This document shows positions 1 to 5,956 of a DNA stretch of 6,017 nt, one piece after another. The stretch is from positions 1-6,017 of the forward strand of contig JAUVLS010000094.1 of assembly GCA_030600625.1 (NCBI GenBank), read 5' to 3'. The position numbers were made by a program, and so were the translations under genes. The notes below the pieces were generated by a model. That model was not told the origin of the DNA and did no database searches. It worked only from the letters and a program-made list of their open reading frames with translations. The DNA is from Bacteroidales bacterium. Lineage in GTDB: Bacteria > Bacteroidota > Bacteroidia > Bacteroidales > UBA12077. Every line of letters starts with the position of its first letter. Position 1 is the stretch's first letter.

Positions 1-3000
1 AAAGCCGGCTGGGATACTCACGGACTGCCAGTAGAGTTGAGCGTTGAAAAATCTCTGGGAATTACTAAAGAAGATATTGGAAAGAAAATTACCGTTGACG
101 AATACAATGATACTTGCCGTAAAGAAGTAATGAAATATACCGATGTGTGGGAAGATTTAACACACAAAATGGGATACTGGGTTAATATGGACGATCCCTA
201 CATTACTTTCGATAACAGATATATTGAAACTTTATGGTGGTTACTCAAAAAACTTTTTGATAAAGGACTGCTTTACAAAGGATACAGTATACAACCATAT
301 TCACCTGCAGCAGGTACAGGTTTAAGCACACATGAACTTAATCAGCCGGGTTGTTACAAAGATGTTAAAGATACAACTTGTGTTGCCCAGTTTAAGGTCG
401 TTAAAAATGAAAAATCAGAATTTTTATTTAACAATACAGATACTTCGACTTTGCTCAGTACAAGTGTTTACATTTTAGCCTGGACAACAACTCCATGGAC
501 ATTACCTTCGAATACGGCTTTAGCTGTTGGAGAAAAAATAAAATATGTTAAAGTCAGAACATTTAATCAATATACCGGAGAACCAATTGTGGTTGTTCTT
601 GCAAAAGATTTATTTAATGCCCATTTTGATAAAAAATCCGAAGAATTAAATCTTGAAGATTATAAAGCAGGTGACAAGAAAGTTCCTTTCAAAGTTCTTT
701 CTGAATATACAGGGAAAGATCTTAAAGGAGTTTATTATGAACAATTAATTGACTGGGTTAAGCCGGAACGTGAAGCTTTCCGTGTGATAATCGGCGATTA
801 TGTTACTACCGAAGATGGTACCGGAATAGTTCACATTGCTCCAACTTTTGGAGCCGATGATGACCGTGTTGCAAAACAAAATAATATTCCTTCATTGGTA
901 GTTTACGATAAGGAAAGTACAATGCATCCATTGGTTAGCAAGCAAGGGCGAATGTATCCTATAGAAAGTCTGGATTCTGAATTTGTTTCGAAATACATTA
1001 ATATTGATTCATACAAACCTTTCGCTGGAAGATTTGTAAAGAATGAGTATGATCCTATCCTATCAGAAAACGATCCGACTATAGATGTGGATATCTCTGT
1101 GATGCTGAAGAAAGAAAATAAAGCTTTCAAGATTGAAAAACATGTTCACAATTATCCACACTGCTGGAGAACCGACAAACCTATTCTCTATTATCCTTTG
1201 GATTCATGGTTTATTAAAACAACTGCTTCACGCGATCGAATGATCGAGTTGAACAAAACCATTAACTGGAAACCGGAATCAACAGGAACAGGCCGTTTTG
1301 GTAAATGGCTGGAAAACTTACAAGACTGGAATCTTTCTCGTTCTCGTTACTGGGGAACACCATTACCAATTTGGGTTTCAGAAGACAGAACAGAAATAAA
1401 ATGTATTGGATCAGTTAAAGAGCTTTTCGATGAAATAGAAAAATCTGTTAAAGCAGGATTTATGAAACAAAATCCATATGCGGATTTTATTGTTGGAGAT
1501 AATTCAAAAACCAATTACGAAAAAATTGATTTGCACAGGCCGTATGTTGACAACATTTATCTGGTATCGGACAGCGGACAAAAAATGACTCGTGAATTAG
1601 ACCTTATTGATGTTTGGTTTGATTCGGGAGCAATGCCTTATGCACAATTTCATTATCCTTTCGAAAATAAAGAATTATTTAGCCCATCCCCAACCCTTCC
1701 CAAAGGAAAGGGAGCTGGAGGGGGCTTGTTCCCTGCTGATTTTATTGCCGAAGGTGTTGATCAAACTCGTGGATGGTTCTTTACTTTGCACGCAATTGCA
1801 GTAATGCTGTTTGATTCAGTAGCTTATAAAAATATTATTTCGAATGGTTTGGTTTTAGACAAAAGCGGTGCAAAAATGTCGAAACGACTTGGTAATGCTG
1901 TTGATCCTTTCGAAACTATTGAAAAACACGGTTCCGATCCATTACGCTGGTACATGATTACTAATGCACAACCATGGGATAATTTAAAATTTGACTCAAG
2001 TGGTTTAGATGAAGTAAAACGTAAATTTTTCGGAACACTTTATAATACTTATTCGTTCTTTGCCTTATATGCAAATGTTGATGAATTTAAATATGCAGAA
2101 GAAGAAATCCCTGTAAGCGAAAGGCCGGAAATTGACCGTTGGATTATTTCGTTACTTAATTCGCTTGTTAAGGAAGTAGAAACCGATTATGAAAATTATG
2201 AACCAACTCGTGCAGGTCGTGCAATTCAGAAATTCGTTACCGAAAATCTCAGTAACTGGTATGTTCGGTTAAACCGTAAACGTTACTGGGGTGGAGAATA
2301 TTCTGAAGATAAGATTGCAGCTTACCAAACTCTTTATTCTTGCTTGGAAACTATTGCAAGATTAATGGCTCCTATTTCACCTTTCTTTGCCGATCAATTA
2401 TTTACTGATTTAAATTCGATTACAGAGAAAGACTTAACTGAATCGGTTCATATTGCTGATTTCCCAAAATATGATAAGCAATATATCGATAAAGATTTAG
2501 AAGAAAACATGGACATAGCTCAGCGTGTTTCGTCTATGATTCTTGCATTACGTCGAAAAGTAAACATCAAGGTTCGACAGCCATTAAGCAAACTCATGAT
2601 TCCTGTTTTGGATAAATCGTTACAAGCAAAATTCGAAGCTGTTCGGAATTTAGTGCTCGCAGAAGTAAATGTAAAAGATGTTGAATACATTACTGATACA
2701 ACAGGTGTTTTGGTGAAAAAAATCAAGCCAAATTTCAAAACATTAGGTCCTAGGTATGGTAAATTAATGAAACAAATTTCGCTGGCTGTTACACAAATGT
2801 CACAGGAAGAAATAGTGGCTTTCGAACGCAATGAAAAGTACGAACTAAGCGTTGATACAGAAAAGATCAATCTTACTTTGGAAGATATTGAAATAACTTC
2901 TGAAGATATCCCGGGTTGGTTAGTTGCAAATGATGGTAAATTAACTGTTGCTCTTGACATTACAGTTACTGATGAATTAAGAGAAGAAGGTATTGCGAGA

Positions 3001-3246
3001 GAATTTATAAATCGTATTCAGAATATCAGAAAAGACAGCAATTTTGAGGTAACGGATAAAATTGAAATACAAATACAAAAACACGATTTAATAAACAAGG
3101 CTATTGAAAAATACGGTGATTATATAAGTATCCAAACCTTAGCAAAATCAATAGGTTTAGTAGATAAATTCGAACAAAACACGGTGCATTTAGTAGAAAT
3201 TACCGAAGAAATAAAAACGTATATTAAAATAGACAAGATAAGTTAA
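1..3246 (+). CDS. ileS: Isoleucyl-tRNA synthetase, 5'-truncated by the window edge
   Basis: This cytoplasmic class I aminoacyl-tRNA synthetase charges tRNA-Ile with isoleucine and edits misactivated valine. The frame is open from base 1 and gives 1081 residues. The true start and the HIGH motif lie upstream; the TTG at 37 is internal, because the conserved GWDTHGLPVE (residues 3-12) precedes it. Visible landmarks are the editing-domain motifs WTTTPWTLP (161-169) and GTGIVHIAP followed by GADD (273-287), the catalytic-domain SRSRYWGTPLPIW, DVWFDSG (537-543), and the signature KMSKR (625-629). An alpha-helical anticodon-binding region and a C-terminal extension follow. The sequence resembles the Thermus/eukaryote-like IleRS branch more than the E. 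coli type and lacks an obvious C-terminal Cys4 zinc site; this comparison is from memory. The oddity is a 15-residue insert, SPSPTLPKGKGAGGG (561-575), encoded by a palindromic repeat between DVWFDSG and KMSKR. The reading frame is intact throughout, so the gene looks functional. Confidence 0.97.
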   Translation, partial: KAGWDTHGLPVELSVEKSLGITKEDIGKKITVDEYNDTCRKEVMKYTDVWEDLTHKMGYWVNMDDPYITFDNRYIETLWWLLKKLFDKGLLYKGYSIQPYSPAAGTGLSTHELNQPGCYKDVKDTTCVAQFKVVKNEKSEFLFNNTDTSTLLSTSVYILAWTTTPWTLPSNTALAVGEKIKYVKVRTFNQYTGEPIVVVLAKDLFNAHFDKKSEELNLEDYKAGDKKVPFKVLSEYTGKDLKGVYYEQLIDWVKPEREAFRVIIGDYVTTEDGTGIVHIAPTFGADDDRVAKQNNIPSLVVYDKESTMHPLVSKQGRMYPIESLDSEFVSKYINIDSYKPFAGRFVKNEYDPILSENDPTIDVDISVMLKKENKAFKIEKHVHNYPHCWRTDKPILYYPLDSWFIKTTASRDRMIELNKTINWKPESTGTGRFGKWLENLQDWNLSRSRYWGTPLPIWVSEDRTEIKCIGSVKELFDEIEKSVKAGFMKQNPYADFIVGDNSKTNYEKIDLHRPYVDNIYLVSDSGQKMTRELDLIDVWFDSGAMPYAQFHYPFENKELFSPSPTLPKGKGAGGGLFPADFIAEGVDQTRGWFFTLHAIAVMLFDSVAYKNIISNGLVLDKSGAKMSKRLGNAVDPFETIEKHGSDPLRWYMITNAQPWDNLKFDSSGLDEVKRKFFGTLYNTYSFFALYANVDEFKYAEEEIPVSERPEIDRWIISLLNSLVKEVETDYENYEPTRAGRAIQKFVTENLSNWYVRLNRKRYWGGEYSEDKIAAYQTLYSCLETIARLMAPISPFFADQLFTDLNSITEKDLTESVHIADFPKYDKQYIDKDLEENMDIAQRVSSMILALRRKVNIKVRQPLSKLMIPVLDKSLQAKFEAVRNLVLAEVNVKDVEYITDTTGVLVKKIKPNFKTLGPRYGKLMKQISLAVTQMSQEEIVAFERNEKYELSVDTEKINLTLEDIEITSEDIPGWLVANDGKLTVALDITVTDELREEGIAREFINRIQNIRKDSNFEVTDKIEIQIQKHDLINKAIEKYGDYISIQTLAKSIGLVDKFEQNTVHLVEITEEIKTYIKIDKIS
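1681..1725. repeat. GC-rich palindromic repeat inserted in frame in ileS
   Basis: The left arm (1681-1700, AGCCCATCCCCAACCCTTCC) and the right arm (1705-1726) form an imperfect inverted repeat around the loop CAAA (1701-1704), with a core of CCCTTCC facing GGAAAGGG. It is much richer in G and C than the surrounding gene. It spans exactly 15 codons and encodes SPSPTLPKGKGAGGG. It is flanked by TTATTT (1675-1680) and TTGTTC (1726-1731), both encoding Leu-Phe, which could be a diverged 6-base target duplication. Compared with Thermus IleRS as I remember it, the segment joining the conserved HYPFE and FPADFIAEG blocks is about 13 residues longer here. Interspersed CCCTTCC-type palindromes are a familiar feature of Bacteroidota genomes, so I infer this is one copy of such a family. 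Confidence 0.75.
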
Positions 3247-3256
3247 CAATTGCTTT

Positions 3257-3283
3257 TTTGAATAAAAATAATTATTATCTTTA
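3257..3283 (+). promoter_or_regulatory. Candidate Bacteroidota-type promoter for the dksA-like gene
   Basis: TATCTTTA (3276-3283) matches the Bacteroidota -7 element TAnnTTTG at all but the last position. A TTTG (3257-3260) lies upstream and could serve as the -33 element, but the 15-base spacing is shorter than usual (about 17-21). The box sits about 24 bases before the ATG at 3307, leaving a short leader. The region is very AT-rich, so a chance match is possible. Confidence 0.35.
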
Positions 3284-3306
3284 GATCGACTTAAAATTGA
3301 TGAATT

Positions 3307-3684
3307 ATGGAGGAAAAGAAAAGATATACAGCAGAAGAGTTGGCAGAATTCAAAGAAATAATATTACAAAAACTTGAAAAAGCCCAACAAGATTTCGACA
3401 TATTGAAAAAGACAATTACTCATAGCGAAAGCAATGATACCGAAGATACCTCGCCTACTTTTAAAGTTTTAGAAGAGGGTGCCGCTACTCTATCTAAAGA
3501 AGAAGCCGGAAGATTGGCTCAGCGTCAACAGAAGTTTATACAGCATTTACAAGCTGCACTTATTCGCATTGAGAATAAGACTTATGGCGTTTGCCGTGAA
3601 ACAGGTAAATTAATTTCTAAAGAAAGACTTCGTGCGGTTCCGCATGCTACTTTAAGCATTGAAGCTAAGAAAAATCAACGATAA
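3307..3684 (+). CDS. TraR/DksA-family transcriptional regulator with degenerate zinc finger
   Basis: DksA-type proteins insert a coiled coil into the RNA polymerase secondary channel and modulate promoters, often together with ppGpp. This 125-residue protein has two helical segments (about 8-40 and 62-92) that would form the coiled coil. The connecting tip holds acidic residues D44-x-x-D47-x-S49, resembling the DxxDxA tip of DksA. The C-terminal block YGVCRETGKLISKERLRAVP followed by HATLSIEAK (93-121) is clearly the DksA zinc-finger region. However, only C96 remains of the four expected cysteines; the others are replaced by Thr, Ser and Ala. I recall the same degenerate form from Bacteroidota orthologues, so it is probably a lineage trait and not damage. 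The start is the first ATG in frame, and no upstream Shine-Dalgarno is seen. The gene lies 60 bases after ileS and ends before a strong terminator, so it may be cotranscribed with ileS or expressed from its own promoter. Confidence 0.92.
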   Translation: MEEKKRYTAEELAEFKEIILQKLEKAQQDFDILKKTITHSESNDTEDTSPTFKVLEEGAATLSKEEAGRLAQRQQKFIQHLQAALIRIENKTYGVCRETGKLISKERLRAVPHATLSIEAKKNQR

Positions 3685-3706
3685 TCTTTTTTAACATATT
3701 TTATGG

Positions 3707-3742
3707 AATGATTGGGTCAAAACGATCCAATCATTTTTTATT
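3707..3742 (+). terminator. Intrinsic terminator after the dksA-like gene
   Basis: AATGATTGGGTC (3707-3718) and GATCCAATCATT (3724-3735) form a 12-base-pair stem with one G-U pair and the 5-base loop AAAAC. A run of Ts (3734-3739, then TTATT) follows directly. It lies 22 bases after the stop codon of the dksA-like gene and should end the ileS/dksA transcript, implying that lspA has its own promoter or depends on readthrough. Confidence 0.85.
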
Positions 3743-3758
3743 ATTCGACTCTTTTTAA

Positions 3759-3766
3759 TAGTTTTA
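3759..3766 (+). promoter_or_regulatory. Weak candidate -7 element for lspA
   Basis: TAGTTTTA matches TAnnTTTG except at the last base and sits 22 bases before the lspA ATG, downstream of the terminator that should block readthrough. No TTTG is found at the expected -33 distance, so this is a tentative call based mainly on position. Confidence 0.25.
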
Positions 3767-3788
3767 TGCTCAAATAAAAAACGCAATA

Positions 3789-4400
3789 ATGAAATCAATT
3801 ACAACAAAATCTTTAGCACTTATATTACTGGTGTTAATAATTGACCAGGCTCTAAAAATCTGGATTAAAACACATATGATTTTAGGACAAGAGTATGAAA
3901 TTCTTGGTAATTGGTTTATAATTCATTTTACAGAAAATAACGGTATGGCCTTTGGAATGGAGTTTTGGGGCAAAAACGGCAAAATTTTCTTAACTATATT
4001 TCGAATTATTGCTGTAATAGGCATCGGATGGTATTTAAAAACACTCATTAAGCAAAACGCACCTAAAATGGTCGTTATTAGTATTGCACTGATTATGGCG
4101 GGAGCTATAGGGAATATCCTCGATAGTATTTTTTATGGTGTTATTTTCGATGAGAGTTTTTATCAAATTGCTAAATTTATGCCCCATGACGGAGGGTATT
4201 CTGCCTGGCTTCAAGGTAGGGTTGTTGACATGTTTTATTTCCCAATATTTAACAGTCATTATCCAAGCTGGTTCCCATTCTGGGCAAATCAGGAGTTTAT
4301 ATTTTTCCGCCCTGTATTTAATATTGCAGATTCTTCCATAACTATTGGTGTAGGCTATATATTGTTATTTGAAAGATCTTTTTTTAAACATCTTGATTAA
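3789..4400 (+). CDS. lspA: Lipoprotein signal peptidase (signal peptidase II)
   Basis: This inner-membrane aspartyl protease removes signal peptides from diacylglyceryl-modified prolipoproteins. The 203-residue protein has about four hydrophobic membrane segments (roughly 8-27, 63-85, 94-112 and 178-197). The family motifs appear in order: IIDQ (D19), ENNGMAFG (N50, G52), GAIGNILDS (N109, D112), RVVDMF (D147) and FNIADSSI (D181). D147 and D181 correspond to the catalytic aspartate pair. It is longer than E. coli LspA (164 residues), chiefly because about 25 extra residues, rich in aromatic and glycine residues, separate D112 from D147. I remember similar insertions from Bacteroidota LspA. The start at the ATG at 3789 gives a normal short N-terminus before the first membrane segment. 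The gene follows a terminator and converges on the rlpA-like gene. Its placement near ileS echoes the ileS-lspA pairing of many bacteria. Confidence 0.96.
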   Translation: MKSITTKSLALILLVLIIDQALKIWIKTHMILGQEYEILGNWFIIHFTENNGMAFGMEFWGKNGKIFLTIFRIIAVIGIGWYLKTLIKQNAPKMVVISIALIMAGAIGNILDSIFYGVIFDESFYQIAKFMPHDGGYSAWLQGRVVDMFYFPIFNSHYPSWFPFWANQEFIFFRPVFNIADSSITIGVGYILLFERSFFKHLD

Positions 4401-4421
4401 TGTTAAACCTTGGATGTTTAA
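4384..4421. terminator. Possible bidirectional terminator between lspA and the rlpA-like gene
   Basis: TTAAACATC (4384-4392) and GATGTTTAA (4413-4421) are perfect 9-base inverted repeats flanking a 20-base loop that contains the lspA stop codon. T-rich sequence follows on the plus strand (GAGTTTTT, from 4424). The stem is AT-rich and the loop is long, so it is a weak hairpin. It is listed because the two convergent genes leave only 41 bases between them. Confidence 0.3.
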
Positions 4422-4441
4422 TGAGTTTTTAAAACGCATTA

Positions 4442-5140
4442 TTAGTTTTTAAATGTAACAATAAAACAGTCGGGGTATTCTTTTGAAAGTTTCTTTTTTA
4501 AAGAATTTAACTGTGCATCAGAATTGTAATTGCCCAAAATAATTCGATATACTCTTTGCTTTTTTATTGTTGCAACTTCAATGAAAACTTCTTCGTTATA
4601 CTTCTTTTTTAATTTCTCAGCTAACCTAAATACATTCTCGTCATCTTTGTAACTGCCTATTTGAACTCCTTTGCCACTTGGTGAAACAACATCAACATTT
4701 ACTTTATAGTATATTTTATTTTGAAGTTTGTTTTTTGCCGAGGGTTTATTACTCGGCAAATCATCAGTCGAAGCAATAAGCTCAATTTTAACCTTTGCCA
4801 GACCTTTTTTAACGATCCCCAATTCCCGTGCTACAGATTTTGAAAGATCAATAATCCTATTATCTACAAATGGGCCCCGATCATTTATTCGTACCACAGC
4901 ATACTTGTTGTTTTCAAGATTTGTTACTTTAACAATACTTCCAAATGGTAATGTTCTATGAGCTGCAGTTTTTTTTGCATGATAATAAATTTCACCATTA
5001 GCCGTTTGTCTTCCTTCAAATTTATCGGCATAAAAACTGGCAATCCCCGTTTTGACATAATTTTTGTTTTGGGCGTTTACTTTTGCTATTGTAACAATAA
5101 AAAAACAGCTTACTATCAATAAAATTTTATTTTGCATCAT
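4442..5140 (-). CDS. RlpA-like secreted protein with DPBB and SPOR domains
   Basis: RlpA proteins are envelope proteins acting on peptidoglycan; some are lytic transglycosylases that cleave glycan strands stripped of stem peptides at the septum. From the chosen start the protein has 232 residues. It has a signal peptide (h-region ILLIVSCFFIVTIA, cleavage near KVNA-Q), then a double-psi beta-barrel domain (about 32-121), a Lys/Asn/Ser-rich linker, and a C-terminal SPOR domain (about 158-231) beginning GVQIGSY. The DPBB holds GIASFYADKFEGRQTANGE, TAAHRTLPFG and the hallmark NDRGPF followed by RIIDLS, so the conserved Glu, His and Asp are all present. SPOR domains bind denuded glycan at division sites. 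The frame stays open up to 5197, but the ATGs at 5149, 5140 and 5137 give a normal signal peptide and only a short overlap with the rhomboid gene; choosing among these three is uncertain. A Cys in the h-region gives a poor lipobox, so secretion by signal peptidase I is more likely than lipidation. Confidence 0.9.
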   Translation of the reverse strand: MMQNKILLIVSCFFIVTIAKVNAQNKNYVKTGIASFYADKFEGRQTANGEIYYHAKKTAAHRTLPFGSIVKVTNLENNKYAVVRINDRGPFVDNRIIDLSKSVARELGIVKKGLAKVKIELIASTDDLPSNKPSAKNKLQNKIYYKVNVDVVSPSGKGVQIGSYKDDENVFRLAEKLKKKYNEEVFIEVATIKKQRVYRIILGNYNSDAQLNSLKKKLSKEYPDCFIVTFKN

Positions 5141-5786
5141 TAATTTCATCTGATTCAGTATTAATTTCCCAATATTTATCTTCATCTTCTTCTTCATCGT
5201 CTAATTCCCAGTTATATACTTTTCTACCTGGGTCCATGTCTTTATAATAAATAGCAAGTATCATTCCGGCAATTGCTCCCAAAAGATGAGACTCCCAGGA
5301 AATATGTGGTTGAATTGGCAATACGCCCCAAATCATACTTCCATACAAAAAAACCACAAGTAAAGATATTGCCACCAATTTTACATTTTTTCTTATAATA
5401 CCACTAAAAAACAGAAACGCTGCAAAACTATATACAAGGCCACTTGCACCAATATGATATGCTTGCCTTGCGCCAAACCAAATCCAGATGTTGGTAATAA
5501 AATAGCTTAAAAAAAACACCTTATAAGCAATCTTATTGTAAAAATAAAAAAGCCCTGTACCAAGTATTAATATTGGAATACTGTTGGCTATAAGATGCCC
5601 AATATCTGAATGAATTAAAGGAGCTGTGATAATTCCTACTAATCCTTTAGCTTTTAACGGATAAATTCCTAAAAATACAAAATCAATATCTAAAAGTATT
5701 TCTGAAATTTTAACCATCCATATTACTATTAGAAACAATACAGGAAAAACCAGACTATATAAGAATCTATTTTTTTCTTCTTTCAT
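5127..5786 (-). CDS. Rhomboid-family intramembrane serine protease
   Basis: Rhomboids cleave substrates within the membrane using a Ser-His dyad. This 219-residue protein has about six hydrophobic segments from residue 10 to 182. The family marks are HLIAN (H64 and N68 of HxxxN), HIGASG (111-116, nucleophile S115) and SWESHLLGAIAG (H167 as the general base), so the catalytic set looks complete. A cytoplasm-like hydrophilic tail (183-219) ends in a strongly acidic stretch, ELDDEEEDEDK (194-204). The ATG at 5786 is the first good start and is followed by a lysine-rich N-terminus. The gene's 3' end overlaps the start of the rlpA-like gene by 14 bases, so the two are probably cotranscribed. The substrate cannot be told from sequence. 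A repeat element lies 18 bases upstream of the start codon and may affect its expression. Confidence 0.93.
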   Translation of the reverse strand: MKEEKNRFLYSLVFPVLFLIVIWMVKISEILLDIDFVFLGIYPLKAKGLVGIITAPLIHSDIGHLIANSIPILILGTGLFYFYNKIAYKVFFLSYFITNIWIWFGARQAYHIGASGLVYSFAAFLFFSGIIRKNVKLVAISLLVVFLYGSMIWGVLPIQPHISWESHLLGAIAGMILAIYYKDMDPGRKVYNWELDDEEEDEDKYWEINTESDEINDAK

Positions 5787-5801
5787 TACAAGAATCTATT
5801 T
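5758..5801. repeat. Short direct repeat spanning the rhomboid start codon
   Basis: TATAAGAATCTATTT (5758-5772) recurs as TACAAGAATCTATTT (5787-5801), with 14 of 15 bases identical and a period of 29. One copy encodes the start of the rhomboid protein (NRFLY); the other forms the leader immediately before its ATG. The spacing is not a multiple of three, so the leader copy is not in frame with the gene. Confidence 0.7.
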
Positions 5802-5816
5802 GGATTATACCCAAAT

Positions 5817-5833
5817 TGAGCGATTCTCGCTCA
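5817..5833. repeat. Tight hairpin at the left end of the element
   Basis: TGAGCGA (5817-5823) and TCGCTCA (5827-5833) are perfect 7-base inverted repeats with the 3-base loop TTC. The left arm is also part of the left terminal inverted repeat, so the end can pair either locally or with the far end of the element. Confidence 0.6.
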
Positions 5834-5839
5834 CGATAA

Positions 5840-5891
5840 AGAAATTGTAAAGTTTTTACCTACACCGTTTCGGTGAAAATCAACAATTTCT
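5840..5891. repeat. Nested inverted repeat in the centre of the element
   Basis: AGAAATTGT (5840-5848) pairs perfectly with ACAATTTCT (5883-5891). Inside, CACCG (5863-5867) and CGGTG (5871-5875) form a GC-rich 5-base-pair stem with loop TTT, and TTTTTACC (5853-5860) could alternatively pair with GGTGAAAA (5872-5879) with one mismatch. The result is a long, possibly switchable stem-loop in single-stranded DNA or RNA. Confidence 0.55.
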
Positions 5892-5903
5892 AAATCGGGG
5901 TTA

Positions 5904-5953
5904 AACCTAAGTAAAGCGTTTTTTTGCTTCGCTCAAATCGCTCAACTTAGGTT
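5904..5953. repeat. Stem-loop at the right end, with an internal copy of the terminal repeat
   Basis: AACCTAAGTAAAGCG (5904-5918) pairs with CGCTCAACTTAGGTT (5939-5953) at 13 of 15 positions around a 20-base loop. The left arm is therefore a second, internal copy of the right terminal repeat. The loop includes a T-run (5919-5925) and TCGCTCAA, which is repeated in tandem (5929-5936 and 5938-5945, period 9). Confidence 0.6.
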
Positions 5954-5956
5954 ATA

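Larger units (their letters stand above)
5810..5951. mobile_element. Candidate 142-base non-autonomous (MITE-like) element with TIRs and target duplication
   Basis: The left end CCCAAATTGAGCGATT (5810-5825) and the right end AATCGCTCAACTTAGG (5936-5951) are inverted repeats matching at 14 of 16 positions. Directly outside them lies a perfect 5-base duplication, TTATA (5805-5809 and 5952-5956), as expected of a target-site duplication. No open reading frame of useful size is inside, so any movement would need a transposase from elsewhere. The interior has three further hairpins, listed separately. AT-rich sequence makes a chance TTATA pair possible, but its exact abutment on both TIR ends argues otherwise. 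An alternative is a structured intergenic repeat of REP type. The family name is unknown to me. Confidence 0.6.

Noticed and set aside
37..39. TTG as the start codon of ileS
   Set aside because: The frame is open from base 1 and the conserved GWDTHGLPVE block precedes the TTG, so the gene simply runs off the window edge.
1607..1804. 65-codon frame overlapping ileS and reading the palindrome as AHPQPFPKERELEG
   Set aside because: It lies wholly within ileS in another frame. Its Pro/Glu-rich look comes from the repeat and not from a real gene.
2520..2960. 146-codon open frame antisense to ileS
   Set aside because: It is antisense to well-conserved ileS coding sequence, Ser/Thr/Phe-rich as expected of a shadow frame, and shows no recognisable motif.
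3309..3313. GGAGG as a Shine-Dalgarno sequence
   Set aside because: It lies inside the first codons of the dksA-like gene, downstream of its ATG, with no suitably spaced start after it.
4035..4341. Open frames on both strands inside lspA
   Set aside because: They overlap the catalytic motif region of lspA, which is clearly the coding frame; no domain or start signal supports them.
4728..4961. 77-codon plus-strand frame inside the rlpA-like gene
   Set aside because: It is antisense to the conserved DPBB domain and has no independent support.
5038..5068. RlpA-like protein as a classical lipoprotein processed by the neighbouring LspA
   Set aside because: The only nearby cysteine (in LIVSC, encoded around 5105-5107) falls within the hydrophobic core with more hydrophobic residues after it, a poor lipobox. 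A signal peptidase I site near KVNA-Q fits better.
5816..5953. CRISPR array
   Set aside because: The repeats are inverted and nested, of differing lengths and spacing, with no regular direct repeat-spacer pattern.
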